A stretch of 64,000 bases of DNA from Burkholderiales bacterium (GCA_947451925.1 CANGAW010000001.1:1-64000); one strand, 5' to 3'. Numbered from the stretch's first letter, positions 10,545 through 20,888 are shown. Translations and numbers: made by a program. The notes: generated by a model from the sequence alone, not told the origin.

Positions 10545-10631
10545 GGAAGGAAACTCCGTGCAGACAACAAGCCAAAAGAGAAATCGGAAATCGACACTAT
10601 TGTAATAGAGCTGATTTGCCGGCCTGACCTT

Positions 10632-10672
10632 GTTAAAAAAAAAGCCGCCCGCCCGAACAGGCAAGCGGCCTT
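10632..10672 (-). terminator. Rho-independent terminator after maeB
   Basis: On minus strand GCCGCTTGCC...GGGCGGGCGGC followed by TTTTTTTTT. Confidence 0.7.
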
Positions 10673-10689
10673 ACTCACTGATGCATGTC

Positions 10690-12996
10690 TTATCGCTGCG
10701 ACACCGCGTCCGCCACGGCCAGCGCGGTCATGTTGACAATCCGTCGCACCGTTGCCGATGGGGTCAGGATGTGAACCGGTTTGGCGCAACCGAGCAAGAT
10801 CGGGCCAATGGCAATACCGTTACCGGAAGCGACTTTCAACAAGTTGTAGGCAATGTTGGCGGCATCGATATTGGGCATCACCAGCAAATTGGCGTCACCC
10901 TTCAAGCGGGTGTCCGGCATCGTGTGCCTGAGCAGGTTGGCGTCGAGTGCGGAGTCGCCGTGCATTTCACCGTCGACTTCCAGATCCGGCGCACGTTGCT
11001 GAATCAGCGCCAGTGCTGCCCGCATTTTTTGCGCCGACTCGCTATTGCTGGAGCCGAAATTCGAGTGCGACAGCAAGGCCGCACGCGGATGCAAACCGAA
11101 ACGGCGCATTTCTTCTGCCGCCAGAATGGTAATTTCAGCCAGCTGCTCGGCGCTCGGGTTTTCATTAACGTGGGTGTCAACCAGCACGATCTGGCGGTCG
11201 GACAAAATCAGGCCGTTCATCGCGGCATAGGTATGCACCCCTGCGCGCTTGCCCAAGACCTGATCAATGTAATCCAGATGCAGGTTGGTGTTGCCGTAGG
11301 TGCCGCAGATCATGCCGTCGGCGTCACCCTTGTGAATGGCCATCGCGCCGATCAGGGTATGACGGCGACGCATTTCCAGCTTGGCGTATTGCTCGGTAAT
11401 GCCTTTGCGCATCGTCATCGCCAGATAGGCTTCCCAGTACGAACGATACCGATCGTCATGCTCAGGATTGATGATGTCGAAATCAATTTCAGGACGCAAA
11501 CGCAGGCCATATTTGTCGATGCGTTGGGCCAGCACGGCTGGACGGCCAATCAGGGTCGGCTTGGCCAGACCTTCGTCGACCACCACTTGCACGGCGCGCA
11601 GCACACGTTCTTCTTCGCCTTCGGCAAAGACAATGCGTTTTTTACTGGCCGGGGCTTTTTTCGCCAGTGCAAACACCGGCTTCATGAAGCTGCCGCTGCG
11701 GTAAACGAATTGTTCGAGCTTGTCGGTGTATGCCGCCATGTCCTTGATCGGACGCAGCGCCACGCCGGACAGCTCGGCGGCACGGGCTACAGCCGGCGCA
11801 ATCTTCATCATCAGGCGCGGATCGAAAGGCTTGGGAATCAGATAGTCAGGGCCGAACGACAAATTGGTAATGCCGTAAGTCGTGGCCACCACATCGGACT
11901 GTTCTGCCTGCGCCAGATCGGCAATCGCATGCACAGTGGCGATTTCCATCTGGCGGGTAATGGTGGTGGCGCCGCAATCGAGCGCGCCACGGAAAATATA
12001 CGGAAAGCACAAGACGTTATTGACCTGATTCGGATAATCCGAACGGCCTGTTGCAATCACCGCGTCGTCGCGGACTTCGCGCACTTCTTCGGGCAATATT
12101 TCCGGCGTCGGGTTGGCCAGTGCCAGAACCAGAGGACGCGGTGCCATCGCACGCACCATCTCGGGTTTCAAGACACCGCCGGCTGACAGACCGAGGAAAA
12201 TATCGGCGCCGGGAATGACTTCAGCCAGCGTGCGGGCTGTGGTGTCTTGCGCAAAACGTTCTTTATCCGGGTCCATCAGTTCAACCCGGCCTTTGTAGAC
12301 CACACCAGCCAGATCGGTGACGAAAATATTTTCAATCGGGAAGCCCAGATCAACGATCAGATCCAGACAAGCCAGTGCGGCGGCACCGGCACCGGACACC
12401 ACCAGTTTGCAATGCTGCATGTCCTTGCCGACGACTTTCATGCCGTTCATGATGGCGGCGCCAACGATGATGGCGGTGCCGTGCTGGTCATCATGAAAGA
12501 CCGGAATTTTCATCCGGTCGCGCAGTTTGCGCTCAATGTAGAAGCACTCGGGCGCCTTGATGTCTTCCAGGTTAATGCCGCCAAAGGTTGGCTCCAGCGC
12601 GGCGATGATGTCGCATAATTTATCGGGGTCGTTTTCATTGACCTCAATATCGAACACATCAATACCGGCAAACTTCTTGAATAAGACGCCCTTGCCTTCC
12701 ATGACCGGCTTGGCAGCGAGCGGGCCAATATTGCCCAGGCCAAGCACGGCCGTGCCATTAGTAATGACCGCCACCAGATTACCGCGGGCGGTATACCGGA
12801 AAGCATTGGTCGGGTCGGCGACGATTTCTTCGCAGGCAGCCGCGACGCCCGGCGAATAGGCCAGCGCCAGATCATGCTGATTGGTCAGCTGCTTGGTTGG
12901 TGTGACGCTAATTTTGCCTGGGGTAGGGAATTCGTGATATTCGAGCGCAGCTTGACGAAATTGCTGGCGAAGTTCTTTGGCGTTGTCTGAATCCAT
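10690..12996 (-). CDS. maeB: NADP-dependent malic enzyme with C-terminal phosphotransacetylase-like domain
   Basis: 768 aa; malic enzyme motifs ([26 protein letters not shown]) plus PTA-like C-terminus. Confidence 0.95.
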   Translation of the reverse strand: MDSDNAKELRQQFRQAALEYHEFPTPGKISVTPTKQLTNQHDLALAYSPGVAAACEEIVADPTNAFRYTARGNLVAVITNGTAVLGLGNIGPLAAKPVMEGKGVLFKKFAGIDVFDIEVNENDPDKLCDIIAALEPTFGGINLEDIKAPECFYIERKLRDRMKIPVFHDDQHGTAIIVGAAIMNGMKVVGKDMQHCKLVVSGAGAAALACLDLIVDLGFPIENIFVTDLAGVVYKGRVELMDPDKERFAQDTTARTLAEVIPGADIFLGLSAGGVLKPEMVRAMAPRPLVLALANPTPEILPEEVREVRDDAVIATGRSDYPNQVNNVLCFPYIFRGALDCGATTITRQMEIATVHAIADLAQAEQSDVVATTYGITNLSFGPDYLIPKPFDPRLMMKIAPAVARAAELSGVALRPIKDMAAYTDKLEQFVYRSGSFMKPVFALAKKAPASKKRIVFAEGEEERVLRAVQVVVDEGLAKPTLIGRPAVLAQRIDKYGLRLRPEIDFDIINPEHDDRYRSYWEAYLAMTMRKGITEQYAKLEMRRRHTLIGAMAIHKGDADGMICGTYGNTNLHLDYIDQVLGKRAGVHTYAAMNGLILSDRQIVLVDTHVNENPSAEQLAEITILAAEEMRRFGLHPRAALLSHSNFGSSNSESAQKMRAALALIQQRAPDLEVDGEMHGDSALDANLLRHTMPDTRLKGDANLLVMPNIDAANIAYNLLKVASGNGIAIGPILLGCAKPVHILTPSATVRRIVNMTALAVADAVSQR

Positions 12997-13132
12997 TGTG
13001 GAGAGCTTTCTGTGATGCTTGCATGACGCGAGGGGTGAATTTTAGCAGAGACGACCTTAATGCTCGTCAATCGAAATAACAATCGAATAGCGGCCCAGTC
13101 AGCGAGGCCAGTGCATTGGGTACAATCCAGCC

Positions 13133-14104
13133 ATGTTGTCAGAATTTGATTTGATTGCCCGTTACTTTACCCGCCCACCCCGTGCAGACGGGCCGGTGCG
13201 TCTGGGCGTGGGCGATGATTGCGCGCTGTTATCCGTGACACCCGGTCAGGAACTGGCCGTCTCTACCGACATGCTGGTCGAAGGCCGGCATTTTTTTGCT
13301 GGCGCTGATCCTGCCGCACTGGGATATAAATCACTGGCCGTCAATTTATCGGATCTTGCAGCCATCGGTGCACGCCCGCTGGGCTTCACGCTGGCGCTGG
13401 CACTGCCCGCTGTGGACGAACCCTGGCTGGCGGCGTTTTCTGATGGCATGCTGGCGCTGGCAGACGAACAAGGTATCGAGCTGATCGGCGGCGACACCAC
13501 CAAAGGACCACTGACTATCAGCATTACCGTCATGGGCGAAGTCAGCAGCGTGGCAGCACTGCGTCGCAACGCGGCGCAGACGGGTGACGATCTCTGGGTT
13601 TCGGGCACGCTGGGCGATGCCAGACTGGCGCTGGCTGCATTACAGGGCAAGTTACCACTGACTCCGTCCGAGCTGGACGCCGCTGCCGTGCGTTTGCACC
13701 GGCCGGCACCAAGGCTGGCGCTCGGCATGGCGCTGCGCGGTATTGCCAATGCGGCCATTGATGTCTCGGACGGTCTCCTGGGCGACCTTGGGCACATCCT
13801 GCAGCGCTCCAGACGCGGTGCTGTAATAGATGCCGATGCCCTGCCCTTCGGACCGGTTCTGGCCAAAAGTCAGTCACTGCAAGTACAACGTGAATTTGCG
13901 CTCAACGGCGGCGACGATTACGAGCTGTGCTTTACCGCACCGGTGACAAAACGTCAGGCCGTACTGGCCGCAGGGATCAGCTGCCAGACTGCGCTGCGCT
14001 GTATCGGCAGCATCAGCAGCGACGTGACTTTGCAAATTACCGACGCTGCTGGCAAAAGCCTGCACATTCCCTCTCACTCTTTCGATCATTTCAGTCCTTC
14101 ATGA
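13133..14104 (+). CDS. thiL: Thiamine-monophosphate kinase
   Basis: MLSEFDLIARYF ... GVGDDCALL ... AIDVSDGLLGDLGHI. Confidence 0.95.
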   Translation: MLSEFDLIARYFTRPPRADGPVRLGVGDDCALLSVTPGQELAVSTDMLVEGRHFFAGADPAALGYKSLAVNLSDLAAIGARPLGFTLALALPAVDEPWLAAFSDGMLALADEQGIELIGGDTTKGPLTISITVMGEVSSVAALRRNAAQTGDDLWVSGTLGDARLALAALQGKLPLTPSELDAAAVRLHRPAPRLALGMALRGIANAAIDVSDGLLGDLGHILQRSRRGAVIDADALPFGPVLAKSQSLQVQREFALNGGDDYELCFTAPVTKRQAVLAAGISCQTALRCIGSISSDVTLQITDAAGKSLHIPSHSFDHFSPS

Positions 14105-14625
14105 CCACTCTGGAATCAGGCCAAACTGCACAAATCAGCCAGCCAACTGCACGCTTCATGCTTGCCCACCCCGCGCATTTGCTCGCGCTTGGCTTTGGCA
14201 GCGGCTTAGCGCGCATCATGCCCGGCACTGCCGGCAGCTTACTGGGCTGGCTGTCCTTTAATGTGCTGTCAAACCGCTGGCCCGAGAACTTTTCGCCGCT
14301 GAACTGGGCGCTGCTGATCGTAGCCGGCTTCGTCATCGGCATCTGGGCTTGTGAAAAAACCGGACGCGACATGGGCATTGCCGACCATGGCAGCATGGTG
14401 TGGGATGAAATCATTGCCATATGGCTGGTGCTCTTATTCGTTACGCCGGCAGACTTCCGCATGCAATGCGCGGCCTTTGTGCTGTTTCGCTTTTTTGACA
14501 TGCTCAAGCCGCCACCGATTCGCCAGTTCGAGCGCCGCTTCAAAGGCGGCTTCGGCGTGATGGCCGACGATATCTTGGCCGCATTTTTTAGCTTATTGGT
14601 GCTTGCTTTGTGGCGCTTGGCGTGA
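14101..14625 (+). CDS. pgpA: Phosphatidylglycerophosphatase A
   Basis: GFGSGLARIMPGTAGSLLGW, VWDEIIAIW, FRFFDMLKPPPIRQFE; ATGA overlap with thiL. Confidence 0.93.
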   Translation: MTTLESGQTAQISQPTARFMLAHPAHLLALGFGSGLARIMPGTAGSLLGWLSFNVLSNRWPENFSPLNWALLIVAGFVIGIWACEKTGRDMGIADHGSMVWDEIIAIWLVLLFVTPADFRMQCAAFVLFRFFDMLKPPPIRQFERRFKGGFGVMADDILAAFFSLLVLALWRLA

Positions 14626-14675
14626 AATCCTGAAACCCTTACCGGATGTTTAACGGATAGAACGAGGAGAACACC

Positions 14676-15161
14676 ATGGAAGAGCTCAGAACACTGGCCG
14701 AAGAAGTGGGTATCGCACTGCAAAAAAAACGCTGGCTGCTCAGCACCGCAGAGTCAGTCACAGGTGGTGGCATTGCACAGGCCATCACCGACATTGCCGG
14801 TTCATCGGAATGGTTCGATTGCGGCTATGTCACTTACTCCAACGCCTCCAAAACCGAATGCCTTGATGTCTCTGCCGCACTGATTGCGCAGCACGGCGCC
14901 GTCAGTGAAGAAGTCGCTGGTGAAATGGCCAAAGGCGCGCTGGCTAATAGCGACGCCCATATCAGCCTGTCGACCACCGGCATTGCCGGACCGGCAGGCG
15001 CCGTGCCCGGCAAGCCAGTCGGTACCGTCTGCTTTGGCTGGACAGTGGCGAACGCCGTGCACACCGAGCGACTGGTATTTGGCGGCGACCGCGATGCGGT
15101 GCGCAGGCAAACCGCCATTCATGCCCTGCAGGGTTTACTACGTTTCATGGAGCAGCATTAA
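14676..15161 (+). CDS. pncC: CinA-type nicotinamide-nucleotide amidohydrolase
   Basis: STAESVTGGGIAQAITDIAGSSEWFDCGYVTYSN, TTGIAGPAG. Confidence 0.93.
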   Translation: MEELRTLAEEVGIALQKKRWLLSTAESVTGGGIAQAITDIAGSSEWFDCGYVTYSNASKTECLDVSAALIAQHGAVSEEVAGEMAKGALANSDAHISLSTTGIAGPAGAVPGKPVGTVCFGWTVANAVHTERLVFGGDRDAVRRQTAIHALQGLLRFMEQH

Positions 15162-16048
15162 TGTTTGAACAATTCACTCTGGCGCAACGCCAAGTCAATG
15201 GCGTGCGTATCAATTTTCGACAAGGCGGCAAGGGGCCGCCTTTGCTGCTGTTGCACGGCTACCCGCAAACGCATGTGATCTGGCACAAACTGGCCGACCA
15301 GCTGGCGCAGCATTTCACGCTGGTGATGCCGGATTTGCGCGGCTATGGCGATTCGGAAAAACCGCGCGGCAGTGCCGGCCATGAAAATTATTCCAAAAGA
15401 GTGATGGCGCAAGACATGGTGTCCCTGATGCAGACACTGGGCTATGACAACTTTGCGCTATGCGGTCATGATCGCGGCGGACGGGTTGCGCACCGACTGG
15501 TGCTGGATCATCAGGCTTGTGTGAACAAGCTGATGATTGTTGATATCTCGCCCACGCGCACCATGTTCGAAGCGACAGATCAGCGTTTTGCACAAGTTTA
15601 TTACCACTGGTTTTTCCTGTCCCAGCCCTACCCGCTGCCAGAGACTTTAATTGGCAACAACGCTGAATTTTTCATCAATTATTCGCTAGGCAGTCTGGGC
15701 TCGAACGGCAGCACCGATTTCTTTACGCCGGAAGCACTCGCCCAATACCGCCGCTGTTTCTGTGACCCGGCGATGATTCATGCCGGCTGCGAAGATTATC
15801 GCGCTGCGACCACCATCGACCTGCTGCATGATCAGGATCACGAGCACAATAAAATTGCCTGTCCCCTGCATGTGGTGTGGGGTGAAAACGGCGTAGTCGG
15901 CAAACTGTTTTCACCGATTTCGGACTGGCAGGAAAAGAGTCTGAGTACGGTGACAGGCAAGGCCTTGCCGGCGGGGCATTTCATTCCGGACCAGGCACCG
16001 GAATTACTGCTGGAGGAAATGATGGGATTTTTTTCTGGGGCGCAGTGA
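15161..16048 (+). CDS. Alpha/beta hydrolase, haloacetate (fluoroacetate) dehalogenase-like
   Basis: HGYPQTHVIWH, DLRGYGDSEKP, GHDRGGRVAHR nucleophile region, YYHWFFLSQPYPLPE, GHFIPDQAPE. Confidence 0.8.
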   Translation: MFEQFTLAQRQVNGVRINFRQGGKGPPLLLLHGYPQTHVIWHKLADQLAQHFTLVMPDLRGYGDSEKPRGSAGHENYSKRVMAQDMVSLMQTLGYDNFALCGHDRGGRVAHRLVLDHQACVNKLMIVDISPTRTMFEATDQRFAQVYYHWFFLSQPYPLPETLIGNNAEFFINYSLGSLGSNGSTDFFTPEALAQYRRCFCDPAMIHAGCEDYRAATTIDLLHDQDHEHNKIACPLHVVWGENGVVGKLFSPISDWQEKSLSTVTGKALPAGHFIPDQAPELLLEEMMGFFSGAQ

Positions 16049-16131
16049 AGGCAAGCTCATGCACATTTCCGCTGTCGTCACTTGCCTGTGACGACGGTCG
16101 TAGTGTGAAGTGCGTCTCAAACCCTACTGAC

Positions 16132-16163
16132 GTTCCAGCGCAGGCTGGAACCCAGTGACTTTC
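16132..16163. repeat. REP-like hairpin GTTCCAGC-GCAG-GCTGGAAC followed by CCAGTGACTTT
   Basis: Perfect 8-bp arms with shared tail. Confidence 0.7.
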
Positions 16164-16199
16164 GTTAATCACGAAAATGTTTCTTCGACCTCAAATTTC

Positions 16200-17033
16200 C
16201 TACGCCACTACACGCGTACGAAAGCGATTAATCGCATCCCGCGTCTCCAGCGCCACGCGCGCTGCAGCCTGCGCAAAGTCTTCTTCACCCACAGTCCCGG
16301 CATACAAAATCGCCCGCGATGAATTAATCATCATGCCGGCGCCTGTTGCACTTTGACCGGCCTGAACGGTCGCTTCAATATCGCCACCCTGGGCGCCAAT
16401 TCCCGGCACCAGCAAGGGCATGTCGCCAATGATGTTGCGCACCGCGGCCAATTCTTGCGGGAAGGTCGCGCCGACCACCAAACCGCACTGACCATTACGA
16501 TTCCATTTTTCTGCCACCAGTCGCGCCACATGCTGATACAGCGGCTGACCATCGACTTGCAAAAACTGCAGATCCGAACCACCCGGGTTGGAGGTGCGGC
16601 ACAACACGATGGCACCGCGGTCACTCCACTCCAGATAGGGCGCAACCGAATCAAAACCCATATAGGGATTGACCGTCACTGCATCAGCACCATAACGCTC
16701 AAAGGCCTCACGCGCATATTGCTCAGCGGTGGCGCCGATGTCGCCGCGTTTGGCGTCCAGCACAATCGGCAGATGGGGATAGGTTTGTCGCAAGTAATCG
16801 CACACAGCCTGCAACTGCTCTTCGGCGGCAATCGCAGCGAAGTAAGCAATTTGCGGCTTGAAGGCGCAGGCAAAACCGGCGGTGGCGTCAATGATGGCTT
16901 TGCAAAACAAAAAAATGGCATCGCTCTTGCCTTGTAAGGCGGCCGGAAATTTGGCGATATCGGGATCGAGGCCAACGCATAAAAGCGAATCATGCCGGCT
17001 GCTGACAGCGGCGAGTTTGGCGGTAAAGGTCAC
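16200..17033 (-). CDS. pyrF: Orotidine 5'-phosphate decarboxylase (type 2)
   Basis: [33 protein letters not shown]. Confidence 0.95.
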   Translation of the reverse strand: MTFTAKLAAVSSRHDSLLCVGLDPDIAKFPAALQGKSDAIFLFCKAIIDATAGFACAFKPQIAYFAAIAAEEQLQAVCDYLRQTYPHLPIVLDAKRGDIGATAEQYAREAFERYGADAVTVNPYMGFDSVAPYLEWSDRGAIVLCRTSNPGGSDLQFLQVDGQPLYQHVARLVAEKWNRNGQCGLVVGATFPQELAAVRNIIGDMPLLVPGIGAQGGDIEATVQAGQSATGAGMMINSSRAILYAGTVGEEDFAQAAARVALETRDAINRFRTRVVA

Positions 17034-17096
17034 GCGAATCTCTTTTCAGTAAAACAGAATGGCAGCATTGTAGCGTGTCATGCTATCGTTTTACGC

Positions 17097-17996
17097 ATGC
17101 ACAATCTGACTAAAAAAGACTTCATCCTGCTCGCACTACTCACCCTTTCATGGGGCATTAACTGGCCGATCATGAAAATCGGCGTGCTGCATTACCCACC
17201 ACTGAGCTTTCGAACACTGGGCATGATGGGTGGCCTGATCGCCATCTGGATCGCTGCCCGCGCCCAACACGCGTCGCTGGTCATTCCCAAAGGCGAGCGC
17301 ATGAGCGTGATCAAACTGGCCATTCCCAATATGCTGGTCTGGCATGCGCTGATCATTGTCGGCGTCAAAATGTTGTCGTCAGGACGGGCAGCCATTCTTG
17401 GCTACACCATGCCGGTGTGGGCGGTGCTGGCTGGCTTGCTATTTTTTGGCGACCGCATCAGCCGCAGTGCATTGGTCGGCATAGGTCTGGCCTTCATTGG
17501 CGCGATGTTGCTGCTGTCGAGCGAATTTTCCAAACTCTCGGGACAACCGCTGGGCACTATTCTGGTCTTGATTGCGGCCGCTGCCTGGGGCTACGGCACC
17601 GTGATGATGAAACGCACCAGCTTAAGCATGCCGACCATTTCACTGACCTTCTGGATGCTGGCCTTTACTACCTGTGTCATGAGCGTGTTGTCGGTGGTGC
17701 TCGAAGCCGATCTGATGCGTATGCCGGTCGCTGTGGAATGGGCTGCCATTTTGTATAACGCGATCATCATCTTCGGCTTTGCGCATGTGATCTGGTTTCG
17801 GCTGGCGCGCATCCTGCCGCCGGTGGCGTCTAGTCTGTCGGTGATGATGATTCCGGTGCTGGGGGTATTTTCCGGCGCGTGGATACTGGGCGAGACGCCG
17901 CACTGGCAAGACTATACGGCGATTGCTTTAATACTGGCGGCTATGTCGACGACACTTTTCAAGCCGCGTATTAACGAAGCCAATACCAAGGCTTAG
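17097..17996 (+). CDS. EamA/DMT-family transporter
   Basis: Ten-TM-like hydrophobic protein starting MHNLTKKDFILLALLTLSWGINWPIMKIG. Confidence 0.88.
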   Translation: MHNLTKKDFILLALLTLSWGINWPIMKIGVLHYPPLSFRTLGMMGGLIAIWIAARAQHASLVIPKGERMSVIKLAIPNMLVWHALIIVGVKMLSSGRAAILGYTMPVWAVLAGLLFFGDRISRSALVGIGLAFIGAMLLLSSEFSKLSGQPLGTILVLIAAAAWGYGTVMMKRTSLSMPTISLTFWMLAFTTCVMSVLSVVLEADLMRMPVAVEWAAILYNAIIIFGFAHVIWFRLARILPPVASSLSVMMIPVLGVFSGAWILGETPHWQDYTAIALILAAMSTTLFKPRINEANTKA

Positions 17997-18004
17997 TAAT
18001 TCGT

Positions 18005-19447
18005 TCAGTTATTTTCGAATACCGATTCCAGCATTGCGTCGATTCCCTTGCGCATGGCAGGGCTGTTGGCATTGGCATGATTGACCATGCACACCACGGA
18101 CAAACGTCGGCCGGAGCGAGCCGTCACATAACCGGCAATGCTGACAACCTCGGCCAGCGTGCCGGTCTTAATATGCGCATGGCCGGCTACACCAAGACTT
18201 TGCACACGCCGGCTCATGGTGCCGTCAATGCCAGCAATCGGCAGCGAAGCAAGAAATTCCGGCATGGTCGGCCAGCGCCAGGCACGTCTTAATAATTGCG
18301 CCATGCTCAATGCAGTCACCCGCTCTGTGCGCGACAAGCCTGAACCATTTTCCATTACAAAACCGGCGTTCTCTATTTTGGCCATGGCCAGCCATTTGCT
18401 GACACGCAAACTGGCCGCTTCAGGCGTGGCAGGCAGCTGACCATGTTCGGCTTCCATACTCAGCAAGAGCTGACGTGCCATGACGTTATTGCTGTTTTTA
18501 TTCATATCGCGAATGGCTTCAGACAGCGGCATCGACTGCCATTGCAGCAACAGGCGCGCGTCAGCAGGCACGCTGCCTTCACGCGTTACGCCGCTGATGC
18601 TGCCACCAAGCTCGCTCCAGATTTGCCGCAGCTCGGCCTCGAAATATTGCACATGATTGAGTTGCGACGCATGAATGGCCAAACGCTGTTCGGCGCAAGA
18701 GGCGGCATAGCTGCCGGTAAAGCGCAGCACACTAGCTTCCTGCACCAGACCCAGTTGCCGTCGCCAGTCGCCGCAGTCGCCACCGGTCAGAGTCGGCGCA
18801 ATCACGGCCACACCAAACAAAGCAGGCTCGCTGAAAACAGTTACACGTCGATTGATGGTGTCAGGCATCAGACGCAAATTGACGGCTTTGGCGTCCAGCA
18901 GCAAAGCGTCGGGTAATGCGTTGTAGGGTTTATCCGGCTGCGCATCGAAGGCGGGCAGATTTTCCGGCATGGTCTGAAATCGACTGCGGTCGAACACTAA
19001 ACCGCCACTGATCTCGCGCACGCCCAGCGCGCGCAGGTGACGCAATGCACGCCACAAATCTTCTTGCGCCAGGCGCGGGTCGCCACTGCCTTGAATAATG
19101 AGCGGACCTTGCAGTACTTCGTCAGACTGAACACCGTTGGTATAAAAGCGTGTGGTCCAGCGATAGTCAGGCCCCAGCAATTCCAGCGCAGCCTGGGTGG
19201 TGACAAGCTTCATGATCGAGGCCGGCTGAAATGGCAAGCTGGCATTGTGCGACACCAGCGGCACGCCATCTTCCAGATCCTGAATCCGCAGCGCCACCGC
19301 CGAAGGCGGAATATCGGCTTCTTGCATGGCCCGCGCAAAAGCGGCGGGCAAGCTCGGCGTAGCAACAGGCACGGTGCCGCATGCTGCCAATGCCAGCAGA
19401 AGCGCCAGTGCAAACAAGCGTTGCGATACGTATTGAGCGATAAGCAT
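18005..19447 (-). CDS. dacB: D-alanyl-D-alanine carboxypeptidase/endopeptidase (PBP4, DacB family)
   Basis: PASIMKLVTTQAALELLG (SxxK), SNNVMARQLLL (SxN), HIKTGTL (KTG). Confidence 0.92.
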   Translation of the reverse strand: MLIAQYVSQRLFALALLLALAACGTVPVATPSLPAAFARAMQEADIPPSAVALRIQDLEDGVPLVSHNASLPFQPASIMKLVTTQAALELLGPDYRWTTRFYTNGVQSDEVLQGPLIIQGSGDPRLAQEDLWRALRHLRALGVREISGGLVFDRSRFQTMPENLPAFDAQPDKPYNALPDALLLDAKAVNLRLMPDTINRRVTVFSEPALFGVAVIAPTLTGGDCGDWRRQLGLVQEASVLRFTGSYAASCAEQRLAIHASQLNHVQYFEAELRQIWSELGGSISGVTREGSVPADARLLLQWQSMPLSEAIRDMNKNSNNVMARQLLLSMEAEHGQLPATPEAASLRVSKWLAMAKIENAGFVMENGSGLSRTERVTALSMAQLLRRAWRWPTMPEFLASLPIAGIDGTMSRRVQSLGVAGHAHIKTGTLAEVVSIAGYVTARSGRRLSVVCMVNHANANSPAMRKGIDAMLESVFENN

Positions 19448-19548
19448 AGAAGGATTATCACATGGCAGGTGACAGATGACCGTCTGCATTGACGTAACAG
19501 GGACGATTGCGTAGTCTCGCCCCTCTTATTCTTCACCCTCCACAGACG

Positions 19549-20286
19549 ATGATCCCGTTTATCAGCAGCGAACAAAAACAAACCGAGCTGCCTTTTCCAG
19601 GCTTGATCGATGCGCTGCGCACTGCGTTTCAGGAACAAGACCATGCTGATGCCAATGGCGACACTTCACTGGCCAACGTGGGTGGTTGGCCACTGACTTT
19701 AGGCCAGACTGCAGCAAGATCGGCGCTGGCTTCGAGCTATCTGTCACGCGCCAATAGCAGGCGGCTGCTGATTATTGGCACCGGTGAGCTGACAGTAGAC
19801 ATGGCCCTGGCCCATAGCGCAGTGCGCTCAATTGAACAAGTCAGCGTATGGGGGCGCACAGCTGAAGAAATCGAACAGACTTTGCTAGCAATCCGCGCAG
19901 CAGGACTACCGGAGCACATCCAGCTGACAGCAGCGGGGGATCTGCATGAAGCTTTAATCAGCGTCGACATCGTCTGCGCTATCGGCGCTAAGCAGTCGCC
20001 ATTGATTGAAGCGGCCTCGGTGTGTCCGGGCACGCATGTCGATCTGATTGGCGGCTCTCAGCTGGACATGCGCGAAGCCGATGATGACTTGATGAGAGAT
20101 GCCACAATTTTTCTTGACACCCTGGCCGGTGATTTACTGCAGCCGATTGCCACCGGGCTGATCGCTGTCGGGTCGGTGCAAGGCGAGTTAGCGGATCTGG
20201 CCTGCGGCCGCCATGCGGGGCGCATCAATAGCTGGCAAGTGACGGTTTTCAAATCGGCAGGCACGGCACTGCATGCTCCCTTGTAA
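19549..20286 (+). CDS. Ornithine cyclodeaminase/mu-crystallin family protein, internally shortened
   Basis: C-terminal OCD-like LLIIGTGELTVDMALAHSAVRSIEQVSVWGR, DLIGGSQLDMREADD; N-terminal domain lacks much of the expected segment. Confidence 0.7.
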   Translation: MIPFISSEQKQTELPFPGLIDALRTAFQEQDHADANGDTSLANVGGWPLTLGQTAARSALASSYLSRANSRRLLIIGTGELTVDMALAHSAVRSIEQVSVWGRTAEEIEQTLLAIRAAGLPEHIQLTAAGDLHEALISVDIVCAIGAKQSPLIEAASVCPGTHVDLIGGSQLDMREADDDLMRDATIFLDTLAGDLLQPIATGLIAVGSVQGELADLACGRHAGRINSWQVTVFKSAGTALHAPL

Positions 20287-20395
20287 AGAAGGTCCAATGA
20301 ACGATATAAGAAGTCGGTGATCAGATCAGTTTGGGATAAACCGTAATAATTCGATAAGAGTATTGCGCTAATTGCCAAATTTATTCATAAGCCTC

Positions 20396-20425
20396 CTTGA
20401 AAAAGGGCAGGACCGTCCCTATACT
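20396..20425 (+). promoter_or_regulatory. groESL promoter: heat-shock-type CTTGAAA-N14-CCCTATAC overlapping sigma70-type TTGAAA-N17-TATACT
   Basis: Read directly; immediately abuts CIRCE. Confidence 0.7.
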
Positions 20426-20451
20426 TAGCACTCGCTGACGGAGAGTGCTAA
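20425..20451 (+). promoter_or_regulatory. CIRCE operator (HrcA binding site)
   Basis: TTAGCACTC-N9-GAGTGCTAA, exact consensus, upstream of groES. Confidence 0.97.
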
Positions 20452-20555
20452 CAATTATCCGCCAGCCTGAATTTTCAGTTCCCCGAACGGGCCGCCCGCA
20501 ATTGCAGGCAGCTCGCCATTTAGTAAATCAATGTATTGTTTTTAAAGGAGTTTTT

Positions 20556-20846
20556 ATGAGCCTTCGTCCTTTGCACGACCGCGTGATTGTTGAGCGCCTC
20601 GAACAGGAAACCAAAACCGCATCCGGTATCGTGTTGCCAGAAGCTGCAGCTGAAAAGCCGGATCAGGGCAAAGTACTGGCCATCGGCAATGGCAAGATTC
20701 TCGAAGACGGCAAAGTGCGTCCGCTGGATGTGAAAGTCGGCGACACCGTTTTGTTCGGCAAATATTCCGGCCAGACCGTCAAGATCGACGGCAAAGAAGT
20801 TCTGGTTATGCGTGAAGAAGACATCATGGCCATCGTCGAAAAGTGA
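20556..20846 (+). CDS. groES: Co-chaperonin GroES
   Basis: [35 protein letters not shown]...; SD AAAGGAG upstream. Confidence 0.98.
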   Translation: MSLRPLHDRVIVERLEQETKTASGIVLPEAAAEKPDQGKVLAIGNGKILEDGKVRPLDVKVGDTVLFGKYSGQTVKIDGKEVLVMREEDIMAIVEK

Positions 20847-20888
20847 CGGTGATGTCCGCGCGCCAGGCGCGCGGCGAACAGCACCGTC

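Noticed and set aside
10630-12186. 518-aa plus-strand ORF
   Set aside because: Fully antisense to maeB; His/Arg/Gln-rich composition typical of a GC-rich reverse-frame artefact.
13246-13866. 206-aa minus-strand ORF
   Set aside because: Antisense to thiL, low-complexity Ser/Ala/Pro composition.
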